This document shows, piece after piece, positions 35,346-47,059 of a DNA stretch of 64,000 nt. The stretch's first letter is position 1. The number at the start of each line of letters is the position of its first letter. Made by a program: the position numbers and the translations under genes. Where the stretch lies: NCBI GenBank assembly GCA_009733575.1, contig ML769409.1, positions 177,867 through 241,866 of the forward strand, given 5' to 3'. The notes below the pieces were generated by a model that was not told where the DNA came from, made no database searches, and saw only the letters and a program-made list of their open reading frames with translations. The DNA is from Gymnopus androsaceus JB14. Lineage: Eukaryota; Basidiomycota; Agaricomycetes; Agaricales; Omphalotaceae.

Positions 35346-35812
35346 GGTGGCCATGCAGAGATATATAGGATGAAATATCAACCAGCTTTTACGCTGCAAC
35401 CCGACCGACTATTTCTGATTTCAACGTCTTCATTATTACAGTAATTAGCAGCTGGTTGCGAGCCAACTGAACTTCGTCAGTCAACGCCACTGTTTCTCAG
35501 CCTCTTCTGCATTGACCATGTCTACAACATTTTGCAAGTTCCTTCAAGTTTGCGCGCGGACGGGAATTTTTTTGTTTTTTGTATCTTCAAGTTCGCAGTT
35601 ACTACCGGTGCCTTCAGTATGGACCCCCAGATGACCCCGCTTCCCCGCAGCTTCCCATCTTCCTGCTTTAAATCTGATTCGTGTCCGACGGACACGCTGT
35701 CACATGGCCCTTACTCTTTCATACCACTGACGAGACAGAAATATCTCAATAGTATATCTTCATTCTGGGATGGTTAAAAACACTAACATCTAACTCCTTC
35801 ACATCAAATACT
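35346..35812. other. Spacer upstream of P450 copy 3
   Basis: Shortened homologue of the spacers before copies 1 and 2; no gene supported. Confidence 0.4.
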
Positions 35813-37864
35813 ATGAGTCCCGAATTTCTCGTCTCACTCTCCCGAATAACAGTACTCTCCCTTATCGGGACTTGCGTAATTGCCTACATTATCAGCAAGC
35901 GTGTTAGAGCGAGCACCAGTCTTCCTTTGCCTCCTGGTCCTCCCACTGATAGTATTTGGGGCAACAGTTTCGAACCTTCATTGTGAGCGTCCGTGATGCT
36001 TTAACTCGAATCTCAATTGAACAATAATCTAGCTGTTATCGGCGATTCGAACTATGGACACAAGAATATGGACCGGTGTTCTCCCTAAGGCAGGGTATTC
36101 CAGGTGCGTCTTCACCTTCTTATTTGTGCTTATTCTTACCATTTTTTCGTAGGTCTAGGAGGGAACCGGACAATCATCATTGGTCGCCATCAAGCAGCCG
36201 TCGAAATCATGGAAAAGCACGGCGCTGATCTAGTTGACCGACCTACCTCCATTGCTGCAGGAGAGACTCTGAGCGGCGGTATGAGGATCTTGCTAATCAG
36301 GAGCGGCGAGAGATTCAGGAAGCTTCGGAAAGCATTGCAGTCGCATCTACAGCCCAAAATCGTTGTCTCATACCACCCTGTCCAAACACAGACTGCGCGA
36401 CAACACATGCTGGACATCATCGACGAGCACAACACAAAGTCTAGCGAGACCAGATCTTTCACTTCTACTCGACATCAAGATCATGCTCGACGATACGCTG
36501 CTGCTGTGGTCATGGCCCTGGCCTATGGCGAGGTTCCTCTCGGTTATGAAGATCCTGCAATCCAGGCTGTGAACCGCTGCCTTGCCCGCATGGGTTACAA
36601 CACGCGTCCCGGTGCATGGAAAGTCGACGTTTTTCCTTTCTTAAAGTATGTTCCCGGGTATCTGAATGAACTCAAGATTGGGCACAAGGAGGAGCTTGGG
36701 CTATTCAAAGGCCAGCTTCAAGGAGTTCAGGGAAAGGATGGTCTATATTCTGTTGTTGATGTCGAATGAAGGTCCGATCCTGATCGATGGTATCCTTATA
36801 GGGACGCGGAGAAGAGGTTCCTGCATGTTTTCGGAAAATATCTTATTGAACAGCAGCCTTCACTGGGACTATCTGACGACGAGATAGCGTATCTCGCCGG
36901 GAGTATGTTCGGTGCAGGCTCAGACACAACTGCCAGTGCAATCAGGTGTGTATTTATCACAATATTCCCTTCTTCACTTGCGGCTAAACAGCCTTTTCCT
37001 TTTCAGCATTGCTCTGATGGCTGCCACTTGTTATCCCGAATCACAGAGCCTCATCCAGGATGAGCTAGACAGCGTCATTGGTCGAGGGAGACGTGAGTTG
37101 GTATCCTTCAATGTTGTCCCTTTTTTTGACACAGACCCAGCACCAACGTTCTCTGACCAAGACACGCTACCGAAAACTATGGCTTTCATTTATGAGACAT
37201 ACCGATGGAGACCAGTATCTGCTGGCGGGTTCCCGCATCGAGCGTCGAAGGACATTGTCTGGGTGGGTGTCTTTCCTTCTACTCATCAATCATCTCTAAC
37301 AACACCGGTCGTGAATAGCAAAATTATCTGATTCCCAAAGGATCTACTGTCATCGGCAATGCCTGGTCTGTGAGCCGGGATCCTGAACTGTTTCCCGATC
37401 CAGAAAGATTTGACCCTCTTCGATGGATTGAAGTAGATGAAGAGGGCAGGGTGAAACTGAAGGATGATTTGAAGAGCTATCCATTTGGTTATGGGAGGAG
37501 GTGAGATTCTTTTCTTTCTCGCATTCTCTCCTGTACTCCAAGTCCCTCCTCCCTCTTTTTACTTTCAATTCCTTCCTTATCTCTCGTCCTATGTACTCCA
37601 CTGACTCTGTCTCCAAGAGTCTGTCCGGGTCAACACATGACTACCGGGTCAATCTTTCTCAACCTGGCACTCATCCTGTGGGCGTTCAACCTTACGCCTG
37701 ACGTGAAAAATCCTATAGACACGTATGCGTTCACCGAATCAGCAAATACGCATCCATTACCTTTTAACATTGTCTTCACTCCTCGGGTGTCGGTGAAACC
37801 GGAAGACGGGGAGGCAAAGGGATGGGAGGTGCTGAAGGAGGTGTTTGAGACGTATGGCTTATGA
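35813..37864 (+). pseudogene. Cytochrome P450, copy 3, frameshifted
   Basis: Start MSPEFLVSLSRITVLSLIGT; exons as in copy 1 with a shortened first intron. Two single-base insertions relative to copies 1 and 2: in exon 3 (ggagttcaggg, near 36728) and in exon 4 (tgttttcggaaa, near 36832). Together they leave the frame wrong through the I-helix exon. Downstream ETYRWRP, PERFDPLRW and GYGRRVCPGQHM exons are intact at DNA level. Confidence 0.8.
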
Positions 37865-38084
37865 AGGTTCACTCAGAGGAGCTGAAAACGATTGTGTATA
37901 ATAGGTTTGCCATGCGATGCATATTTGCCAGCTGTTCACCTTTTCTACTGAGGCTACCTGTTTGGTATCTGTACACTCGTGCTGAGTGCCCCGGACTTGG
38001 TTTCTTTCACCCTTCGTGGGTGGTTTACCTACTGCAATATTTGAGCAATAATGAGTGAATTGAGTGAATCGAATTTATAAGTAC

Positions 38085-38245
38085 GCGAGACGATGTTTAA
38101 TCTACTCATAAATCCCCTCTTTGGGCAAATTAGATATATCTTTACGAAAGGAGACATCTTCATCTCTTTCATCTTCCATCTCTGCAGTAATCTTTTCTGT
38201 TTAGTCTGGACCATAAACCTCCTGAACAAATGCAAGGGCAGCACT
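38085..38245 (-). pseudogene. DJ-1 3'-half fragment
   Basis: Matches the last about 150 bases and 3' flank of the DJ-1 gene at 8911 (aaatcccctctttgggcaaa, cctcctgaacaaatgcaagg) with several deletions; the rest of the gene is missing. It abuts the end of the inverted duplication. Confidence 0.8.
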
Positions 38246-38417
38246 TATTACAATCGATATACTCTATACATCTAGACCTATGATTGAATCCTCTTTATTT
38301 CCCTGCTACCATCATAGTACTACGGCACTTTTGACCGTACTAAAACTTGAATATGCACTTGCTGCAACGTTCAAAAAATCAACTGGCCATGTTCCCTGGT
38401 GGAAAATCAAATCTTCA

Positions 38418-40108
38418 TCACGAAAAGTACGAGCAATAATTAGCATACCCTTGCCACATAACAGCGACCCTCATCCCTTCCTTGTCAATATCATCCAAGG
38501 CAGCGTATCTACCGGGAACCTTTCCCCTACATCGAAATATGACCGTAAATGATCGCAGATGGTCAACCGCTACACTCATGGTATGACCTGAAGTCCACCG
38601 AGACTTGACCATCTCCACGACTGCTTCGTCTTCGAACGACAGTGCTCCCAAGTTCGGTAAAGGTGTTTTAACCTTGGAACTAGGGGAACACTTTGCTTAT
38701 ACGCGTGGAGACTATCTATGAGCCGCAATGTGATAGGACTATTTGCACAGGAAGTATGGGTGTCACTGAGAGTGAGATTCAATAAAGTCGGAATGCAAGC
38801 GAGGAGGGAGAGGAGATCGGAGTCGGAAAGCGACAAGCTTTTAATGGAAAGAGTGGTCAATCGGAAAGACGACCGTCTCAAAAATACCATGAGCTGTTCA
38901 AAATTGACCGGTACATTGGATGAGCTTGAATCCAGATAAAGAGTGTTTAGAGAAGGGCATGTAAGAAAACGGAATATTGAGCGCATCGGCAAAGCCATAC
39001 CGGGGCGAAACTCGTGCCGTACCGTTAACACCTCGATTGTGGAAGAAGTTATGGGGGATATAGAGGAAATGTCAATCTCCCCGAGATCCTTCACAGAATC
39101 GTTGACATCAAGTGAGATAAGACTGGTACTTTCGCTGAGTTCACCTGTCTGCTTTATGAACATATCATCCGGATCGAGTTTAAAATGCAATAGTTGGGCC
39201 AAGGGAAATGCAGAAGGCATCTCTGGGATATCCTGCAATTTGAAAACTCGAAGGTTAAGCACTCTGTGAACAAAGACATCCACCTCCTCTTCGGTCGTGT
39301 CATCTGGGACGTAAAGTGCAAGTTCAATGAGTTTAGGAAACTCGCCAAGAGTTTCCAAGGAGATGCCACTGGCGGGGAATAATTCCTGGAGCAAAAACCA
39401 TCCATTGGAATAGAAAGAAAAGTCTTTCCAGCGCGGATATTCCCTAACCAAGGCAAACAGCGCAGAGCATTCAAGATCTGTTATCTCGACAGATGCTTCG
39501 GACATGTCGATGGTCACACTAAGTGGCCACTGCTGAGAATGAGTGAGGAGATTTGAAAAATTCTCCAAAAGCTGAATGTTTTGCTGTAGTGGATCATCCT
39601 CGTCGCACTCCACCTTCAACGATATCCTAGCCCAGATGCTAGGTAAAGCTAGCGCAACCCTCCGCCAGCGCGAGCAAACGCTACTGAGAGCCAGAGCTGG
39701 TATATCTGATGCATTCGGTTCCATTCCTGATATTTCCGAGCCATTTTCCCGTGACACAGGATCGAATTCGAAACGATTCGTGTCACAGCAATCGTCAAAA
39801 ATGTGTCGTAAGATTTCGTCGGGGACCTTGCGAACTGGCGAGAGTAGTGCCCGAGTCTGAAGAATGGTATCCCGGAGGCGGTCTCGTTGTTTAGCTAAAA
39901 AGGATCGACGAGAATCTAGTTTATGGATCTCCTGCTCATATTCCTCCAAGTCCCGTCGCGCATTTAGGAGAATCGGAGTGACCTCATCAGGCTCGGGGAC
40001 TGAAGCAGGACCTAATTCCCAGCGTAGCTTTTCGAGTATTATGAAGTTATCAATGTTACTCTGAGGCGTGAAGAGGGTTCCACTGCAGTTTGAGCAAAGC
40101 AACTGCAT
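38418..40108 (-). pseudogene. F-box-like protein gene, copy B, 3' frameshift
   Basis: Reads MQLLCSNCSGTLFTPQS in a 510-aa open frame with coiled segment, F-box-like ALLSPVRKVPDEILRHIFDD, CSRWRRVALALPSIWAR and leucine-rich-repeat-like regions. At about 38655 one base is missing (tttaccgaactt against ctacctgaactt in copy A), so the last about 80 residues (LSFEDEAVVEMVKSRW to VAVMWQGYA) are out of frame and the open frame ends at 38576 with an unrelated tail. It may still make a nearly full-length protein. Copy A has the opposite pattern: good 3' end, broken middle. Confidence 0.75.
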
Positions 40109-40236
40109 GGGTTGATGGCACGAAGAAGGTTAAGGCGCTTGAACACGAACTAGGCGCTCGATAGACTTCCCGATTACCTCGTGGCCTTAGTAGACCACTA
40201 AAAGTACAGCAAGCAAGTGCGTAAAACTAAATATAG

Positions 40237-41003
40237 CTAAATTCCCTCCTTGGGCAAATTGTACATTTCAGCGAATGGATCCCACGAGGGATCTTCATGT
40301 CTTTCATATTCCAACTCTGCAGCAATCTTTTTCGCCTGATCTGCACCATAGACCTCCTGAACAAATGCAAGGGCAGAATCCATACCCGCAGTAACGCCTG
40401 ACGAGGTCCATATATTACCATCCATGACCCATCGAGCATGCGATACCCAGTTGACGTTCGGCCCAACGATCTTGGTCTGGTCCCAACCAGCCTTATTGGA
40501 CGTCGCCCGCTTTCCGTCCAGAATCCCTGCGCGCGCGGCAATCCAGGATCCGTTGCAAACGGTGAGGACATACTTGAGGGAAGGATAGGTGCGTTTGACA
40601 AATTCAATCAGATGATCAAGATCGTCGTCTGCTGGAAGACCGTATCCCCCGATTGCTGCAAGACCGAATCCTCCGGGGATAAGTAGCACATCCAGGGGAG
40701 GTGCATTGGTAAAATCGTGTGTAGGAACGACCGATTGACCAAAATTTGACCCGGAAGGGTTAAAGGAAGGGTTGTGTTGCTTTGTAGAGACAGGATCGAG
40801 AGTCCGAGCAATGATGCTGAGATTCATCGGAAAGTCTCGAGCGAGCATATTGAGAATATCCAACGTTCCAAACGCATCTAACGCTTGGAACGCCGGGAAA
40901 ACCAAAATGCCAAAGTTCACTGGAACTATTTCCTTCGTTGAAAAATAGTATTTGACAAAAGAGGTGAAATCTAACCTTGAGTACTTGGGGCCTTTTCCGT
41001 CAT
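40237..41003 (-). CDS. DJ-1/PfpI family protein, copy D
   Basis: Exon 1 40976-41003 (MTEKAPSTQ), exon 2 40237-40925, 238 aa, intact. Nucleophile motif LTVCNGSWIAARAGILDG: the residue after the cysteine is Asn where other copies have Ser or Thr. LLIPGGFG and the AAIGGYGLP loop are as in copy A1. The F-box gene follows 128 nt downstream on the same strand. Function as for copy A1. Confidence 0.85.
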
Positions 41004-41036
41004 GTTGGGTTGACCTAAGTGAGAGATGAGGACAGT

Positions 41037-41043
41037 CTTTATA
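41037..41043 (-). promoter_or_regulatory. TATA box of DJ-1 copy D
   Basis: TATAAAG on the minus strand, about 34-40 nt upstream of the ATG, in the same context as the other DJ-1 copies. Confidence 0.55.
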
Positions 41044-41654
41044 AGATATGTACTATCGGATCCCGCATCGTGACTATGTAACAGTAGTTACTAGTATGTA
41101 GTAAGGTTGTGTTGATTGGCCTACAGGTCAATTCAAGCTTCGGCTCGATCTCAGTTGACAAGCCGCAATTTATCTCACATTGCGTCGCAACTCGGTTTCC
41201 ACATAGTGCAAAATATATGCAAGTGCCTGCGCAGGCCTGTGCTTCGCTGCGGCGGGAAGAGTGGCCAGGGACTTTAACATTTTCTGAAAAGTTCTATCAT
41301 GACATCGTGAACGATTTTGCTTCGGTTTCATATCTGGAGTCCGGAGAAATCAAAAATCAATCTGCGTAGTACTTACTTAGCACTTGTTACGGACCTTGGC
41401 AGTCGATTGTTCATCTCTCCCGTTGTACAAGACAGTATACAATGTCCTCGTAGGAATGCATTTACGCAGATGCTCTTGGCGCACGGCAATGCAACCGAGT
41501 CTCCATAAAGTATTGTGGGACAGACCAGACTTTGCGGAATACCCTGTACCACTTTTAGTAAATCAGTTTGCCAACAGAAGCGAGATCCGAGTCTTGAGTC
41601 AAATTCTTAGGCGCTCATTTTGGCGTTTGTTTTTTCTCTTCTATATCTGCAACG

Positions 41655-42499
41655 ATGTCAAAACTCAGTAAAGCTGGTTGTTCCTCCGTCAAATCCAATT
41701 CTAATGATCTTATATAGTCTTCGTCACTGGAAATGCCAATAAGCTCAAAGAAGTGAAAGCGATTCTTTCTGCCGGGAGCACACCCATCGATATCGATTCC
41801 GAGAGTTTGGATAGTAAGTATGCACTTTTTCGACGCGATTTGCCGTTTCGATACGTGTCCCGGATTTTAGTCGATGAAGTACAAGGATCTACGCAAGAAG
41901 TCGCGAAAGCTAAATGTAGACGAGCAGCGGAACTAGTATGCTTAATCCATATGTTCATCTCTTTATTTACTAATCGGGGTCTGCACCTATAGCTCAAAGG
42001 TCCCTGCATAACCGAAGACACTGCGCTCTGTTTCGAAGCTCTCGGAGGGCTTCCTGGTCCTTATATCAAACATTTTCTTGAAAAGCTTGGCCATGAAGGG
42101 ATCAACAACATGCTTGTCGGTTTTGAAAGTAAAAAGGCATGGGCGCTGTGTACGTTTGCATATTGTGCTGGCCCTGGTAAGTTTCCGGGTTTCTTCTATC
42201 ATGCTCTACATTTCTCATTGCGATTGGTTTGCAGGTGAAGAACCCATTCTATTCGAGGGACGAACAGACGGAGCAATCGTCCCTGCTCGAGGCCCGGCCA
42301 AGTTTGGCTGGGATCCGGTGTTTGAACCTGCTGGAACGGGGCTGACGTGCGTTTCATTTCGTTCCAATTCTTTGTTTTAGGCTGATTCCTCTTTCTCATA
42401 ATCCGCAGCTACGCAGAAATGCCCGCAGAGCAAAAGAATCTCCTCTCCCATCGGTATAAGGCTCTGGAGAAGCTACGAGTGTATATCCAGTCATTGTAA
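41655..42499 (+). CDS. HAM1: Inosine triphosphate pyrophosphatase (HAM1/ITPase)
   Basis: House-cleaning nucleotide pyrophosphatase removing ITP, dITP and XTP. Exons 41655-41667, 41718-41813, 41871-41935, 41993-42176, 42235-42346 and 42409-42499 join in frame. N-terminus [20 protein letters not shown] carries the NANK substrate motif. Then [60 protein letters not shown] and the C-terminal [10 protein letters not shown]. About 187 aa, full family length. The very short first exon (13 nt) was chosen because it restores the universal FVTGN start. Three decayed 5' fragments of this gene lie at 26.4, 31.4 and 35.1 kb. Confidence 0.93.
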
Positions 42500-43233
42500 T
42501 CTCACTCGTTGCCGAGTGATCGTTCGTTTATTTCGATTCGGAAACCTTGAAGATGTTGCTTATCGTGTAGAATTCGTAGTCTATAGAGAACAACAAAGAA
42601 TGTAAACCAAGAAAATTGTACATATTCTATTCCTACAACATGTCGTGGGTTCATAAACAAGAAAATGCGGTCAATAAATGATAAGAATACATTCCATCGA
42701 CATTCCATGCAGCGTTAGATCTCTTTTTCCTCTACGCATTACACAACTTCGAATGTGCGATAGAGTCCAGCAATCAGTGGCTCATCGCACACGACCATAA
42801 CGTTACACTTCAGTTCATCGTGTCGCGCTTTCCTGCTGTACTGAGTCTTGCTCGATACTGCGCTCGAGAGCTCCGCGTTGCATAAGTGTATAGTCTCCGC
42901 TCTATGCATAGCGGTCATCCAGGATAAGGAATAAAGGGAGAAACTCACTCTTAGTCTTCAATCGTGTGAGACTAGTACTGGTCACATCACGTTGGTACAT
43001 GGTATGTCATTGCTAGCTCTGAGACTGTCGCTCGTAGAAGTTGGACTGGAGAGGATAGCTGGTCCAAGGTAGGTCAGAATGGGCAGAGCCATGAATATGA
43101 AGAAGATCATGCAACAAAGACTCACGCGGACCTTCCACCGACGACAATGATTGAGATACAAGTCTTCTAGACCCAGACTGCTTCGTGCTTTCTATGACCA
43201 TCGATACTTGAGCTTGAGTCGTTTTCTTGAGTG
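42500..43233. other. Intergenic, no gene recognised
   Basis: AT-rich 3' flank of HAM1. A segment near 42620-42700 vaguely resembles 46280-46350. No coding signal supported. Confidence 0.35.
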
Positions 43234-43334
43234 TCAGCGGCGCCGGATAGACTGTGCATCTTCAGGAGGACTCGGAGGAACTATGGTCGTCTTTTTTCCT
43301 TTAGCTTTAGGACGGTGCGGTATCATAATGACAA

Positions 43335-43568
43335 CCTCCACTTGACGATGTCGCCGGGCACCAGGGGAAACAGCTGTACTGGCACTGGAACCACTGGAGG
43401 TAGGTGTACTGCGCATGCTAGGAGCAGCAATCTGATTGGAGGTTCAAACTCCGCGCGCGCGGAACCTCCACTGGATGATATCGCCGGCACTAGGAGAAAC
43501 AGCTTTACTAGCACTGGAACCACTGGGGATAGTGTACTGGCAAACTAGGATGTGCAGTCTGATTGGAG
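43335..43568. repeat. Two-copy tandem repeat of about 105-125 bp
   Basis: Units 43335-43441 and 43465-43568, each running from cctccactt/ggatgat..tcgccgg through ggcactggaaccactgg to ctgattggagg, separated by a ccgcgcgcgcgg palindrome. The repeat overlaps the 3' end of the neighbouring coiled-coil gene, so the length of its C-terminus may vary. Confidence 0.75.
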
Positions 43569-45653
43569 GCCAAACTCAAACTTGCAGGAGGGGTAGCAGG
43601 AGGTCCTTGCATAGACGTTCTCAGCCGCTTGGTCCTGGTGTCAAATTTAACTGCATCCTGAACCTCTCGCGAACGTTTCACTCCTCCCGTGCGTCGCTGG
43701 AATAGGCTCGGGTGTATCTGCTAATGATCAAAGGGTCAGGAATACATGACTGTTGCATTCAATGACAAAGCAAACTGAACCAGAAGATGACGACAAGTCG
43801 ATTCCAGGCAGTACGAGTGAGACCGTCGAGGATTTCGATGGAGCTGCTTTCGACGCTACAACCGGTTTTTTGGGTCGTCCTCTTGGACTCTTTGGTGCTG
43901 CTACTATGACGGTTTCGTCTGCGTCTGTTACTGATATTGGGCTGGCGCTGGATGGGTGATCGCTCATGAGCGTCGTGGAAGGAGTTGACGACTCGGGTGA
44001 TAGCGCGGGCGGTACTGAGACTGGTTTACGTCCCTCTTTAGACGAAGCCACCGGCAAGGTACTAGTATCTAGCATTTGAGACTCGGATTCGGATTCGGAT
44101 TCGGATATGCTTTCAGGTTGTGAATTGTGGGATTCATCTGTTGATGTCTCTGAGGTCAGATAGGATAAGAGGGACAGGTAGGTACATCGAAACATACCAA
44201 CAGAGCAAGGAGGGGCTGGAGAAGAGATTGCAGTGAACAAACCATCTGCCGTGGTCTCCAGTTTTCCTTCCAGTAATTCTCTTTCATCTAGAGCCTCCTG
44301 ACGATGTTGACTCCTATCGCCAAACCGCGCAAGTTGGTCGACAAGAGCGGAGAATATGGATGCCACAGCATTGTTATGCTCGGTAAGTACGAATGGAAAA
44401 TGTAGGGAAGATGGCGTTTCAAACTCTGAGACCAACTCCTGGAGCTTTTCCCAAAGACTAACGAGCTTCGGAGAAGGTGCCAGCGCATGTGAATCAACGT
44501 CCAAGATCGCAAGATCATGGTGGCGGAGAGTAGATGCTAGCAACAACATTCGATTTCCAAGATTCTCTTTCTCTCGAGTACCTTCCTCCTGCGCAGCGGA
44601 AAGCTGAAGAGAAAGGTCCTCTACTCGTGAAATAGCAGCATCACGATCTGCCTGCACAGTCTGGGTTGTCGCCTCTGCTCGCGTCAAGGCTTCCCGTAAT
44701 TTCGACACTTCCTGTTCGTACATCTCGACCTTTTGTACGGATTCAGTCAATGCAGCTTGGGATTGAGATTGCTGAGAACGAAGAACAGAGAGCTGATCCT
44801 GGAGACGAGCAACTTCCTGATGACTGGCCAAGGATGCTCCGTTTACTTGGTGCTGAAGCGCGGTGATAACTGAACTGGATTCCCTTCCTTCCTGTTTCAA
44901 ACGTTCAATCTCTTGCAGTAAGCGACGGAAGTGCGGCATAGACTCTTCGAGTTTAGCTGATACCTCTTCGGCTTCGGCTTTATGTTTGGCACTCTCGCTT
45001 GTCACTACCTCCAGCCGATTTCGAAGTTCGGTTTCCACCTTCTCCCGTTCCGTTTTACCATTCTCAAGCTGCTTTACCAGACCGGCATCCGTGTTCCTCA
45101 TCTCGAGAACCACCCGCTTGAGAAATTCCTCAGCGGACTTTGCCTCTGTCAATGACTTCTCCAGCTCTGCTGTTTTCCTCTTTAGAGATTCTACTTCCCG
45201 CTTTGCAGCACCTTGCGCAGCTCTCTCATTAAGCCTGTCCTGTTGTAGCGCTTGATGCTCAACGCGTAATGCATCTAGCTCGGCCTGGACAGACTGCTTC
45301 TCTCTCTGCGCCACCTGCTGGGATTCGGCATTACTGCTCCGATAATACGCAACTAAATTCTCCGAACCCTCGTACACTTGTTTATAAGCCCTTTCGCCAG
45401 CCTCGACTTGGTTCCGCGCCGCTTGCAGCTGTTGCTGTAAATCTAGTAGCGTCGGAGCCGCATGAGAGCTGTTGGAATCCCGAAGTGAAGCGGCTTCATC
45501 CTGTGCTGCTTTCAGGCCCGCTTCTACCTCTGCCAGCTTGGCTTGGTAGGAAGCAGTCACTTCATCTCTCTGCTGGTTGATATAAGTAGAGAATAGAGCT
45601 GTATAAGCATCCAATGCTGGAAGTGAAGGAGGCGACTGAGGGCGGAGAGCCAT
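43508..45653 (-). CDS. Long coiled-coil protein with AT-hook-like motif
   Basis: Exon 1 is 43776-45653 and one intron (43721-43775) joins a short exon ending at 43508; a longer 3' extension toward 43234 is possible. Residues about 15-420 are almost continuous heptad-rich coiled coil (Leu/Ala/Glu/Gln/Lys, e.g. LRVEHQALQQDRLNERAAQ). A helical region near HHDLAILDVDSHALAPSPK follows, then an acidic Ser-Glu run (SESESESES, from a ggattc hexanucleotide repeat at 44090-44107). The AT-hook-like PRGRPKKP is followed by a basic tail (KRSREVQ, TKRLRTS). Probably nuclear or chromatin-associated; function unknown. A broken copy lies at 50330-51360. Confidence 0.65.
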
Positions 45654-47059
45654 ATACTCTGGAGGATCAAGAGTATGATGGAGTAGGGAAGGGAAAAGAA
45701 CCAGATTTTATGTGATTGCGAAGATGAATGATTATGTTGTCAAACTTGGGCGAGCCACATGAGAAATTATGTCATTCGAATAATTCCCTTTATAACTAAA
45801 AATTCAATAGACTGGGATTTCATGAAGACATGACTGGGGAATGAGAAAGAGGGACCAGTGTATACTGGTGGCTCAATGTGAGAGTCGGAGAGGAGCGGCA
45901 GCGCTTATTTTCCCATCAGTATGCTAGCCGCGCGGTCCTTGGAGATACTGATTGCGAAATCGGAGAACGGTTTCGAAATCGCAGCTTTTAGGATTTTTGT
46001 TTATAGTACAAACAAGTTTACAATGACTTTCATTCCAGATGTTCCTATTTTCTCGCAACAACAGAAGCTCATTCAGTTTGAGCAAGAACATAGAATTGCT
46101 CCTTAGCCGCACTGGCAGGTGCATGTAATGATAATTATTCACCATTTTCGAAAAGCAGGAAAAGACAGTATATTCTTCGCCATGGAAGTTGAGCGAGGTA
46201 GCGTCATTTTGTTTACACTATAAACTTCAGCGATTTTGAAACCGCTCTCCGATTTCGCAAGTCAAAGAGGATACACATAATTCTATTCGTACGACGTACA
46301 ACGTTAACACGCATAATCAAGGAAAATTGAATGAGCTACGTGGGGATACATTCCTGCTTCCGGCAGCTTCCCTCCTCCGTAGGCAAGGTACGTATACGAG
46401 CCCAGGGAGTTCTCCTGGGCGGCTTGTTTTGGAAGACCTTTTGGTCCGATCACCTGATGTGTTCTTGGGAAAAGGACTTAAGAGTTTTTGCAGTGATAAT
46501 GAATGAGTTTGACAAAACTAATCTGGAGATTCAAGTTAGTCAAGGGCAGAAGCAAATACATCAGATTCCGAGGGGTCGAACCTTTGAAACGTTCAGATAA
46601 AGACACAGTGGTCTTTTTGAGGTCAGAGTTCGGGATCAAGAGAGTTAATTAAACAGGCGCCCGAAGGCGTACTGTACATGGCCCAGTAATTGTCGTTTCG
46701 AACGCGCGCTCCAGGCTCGAAGTCAGTTCGGTATCATCCTTGGGTCGGGTTGCCTACTACTTGACGCAATACCGCACAACGCAAGGAGGTGGACGAAGTC
46801 TCCGGCAGAGTTGTTCATGAAGCTTTGCTATGGCTGATGAACTGGCGGCCCTCGGATTCAACTCTATAGACCCCAAACCCTTCGGCCATCTTGATATAAG
46901 AGATGAGAATAGAGAGATTATGGGGCTAAAGCTCGAGAGTGAAAGGAAAGAAGTAGATTAAGAGTAAACAAGTATAAGTATTGGATGGAGCGAATCGCAC
47001 TTCCACTTACTTTGAAGTACGACTATTTTTCCTGGGACTCGAAGATGGTGTGCAATCAA
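45654..47059. other. Intergenic, no gene recognised
   Basis: Promoter side of the coiled-coil gene plus unassigned sequence. An open frame at 46331-46600 (+) has no recognised domain. Confidence 0.35.

Larger units (their letters stand above)
34740..37910. repeat. Triplicated unit, copy 3
   Basis: Third ABM - HAM1 fragment - P450 unit, the shortest: ABM reduced to one exon region, HAM1 fragment about 240 bp, shortened spacer. See 25860. Confidence 0.8.
38280..41003 (-). repeat. Right arm of inverted duplication (DJ-1 + F-box block)
   Basis: Reverse-oriented counterpart of 10192-13070, including the flank beyond the F-box stop. The loop between arms is about 25 kb and contains the FAD monooxygenase and P450 tandem arrays. 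Confidence 0.85.

Noticed and set aside
43753..45255. Open frames on the plus strand opposite the coiled-coil gene
   Set aside because: Shadow frames caused by biased codon use in the heptad-rich gene on the minus strand.
46331..46600. 89-codon frame and a tRNA-like phrase ggggtcgaacc near 46573
   Set aside because: The flanking bases cannot form a T stem or acceptor stem, and the frame has no recognisable content.
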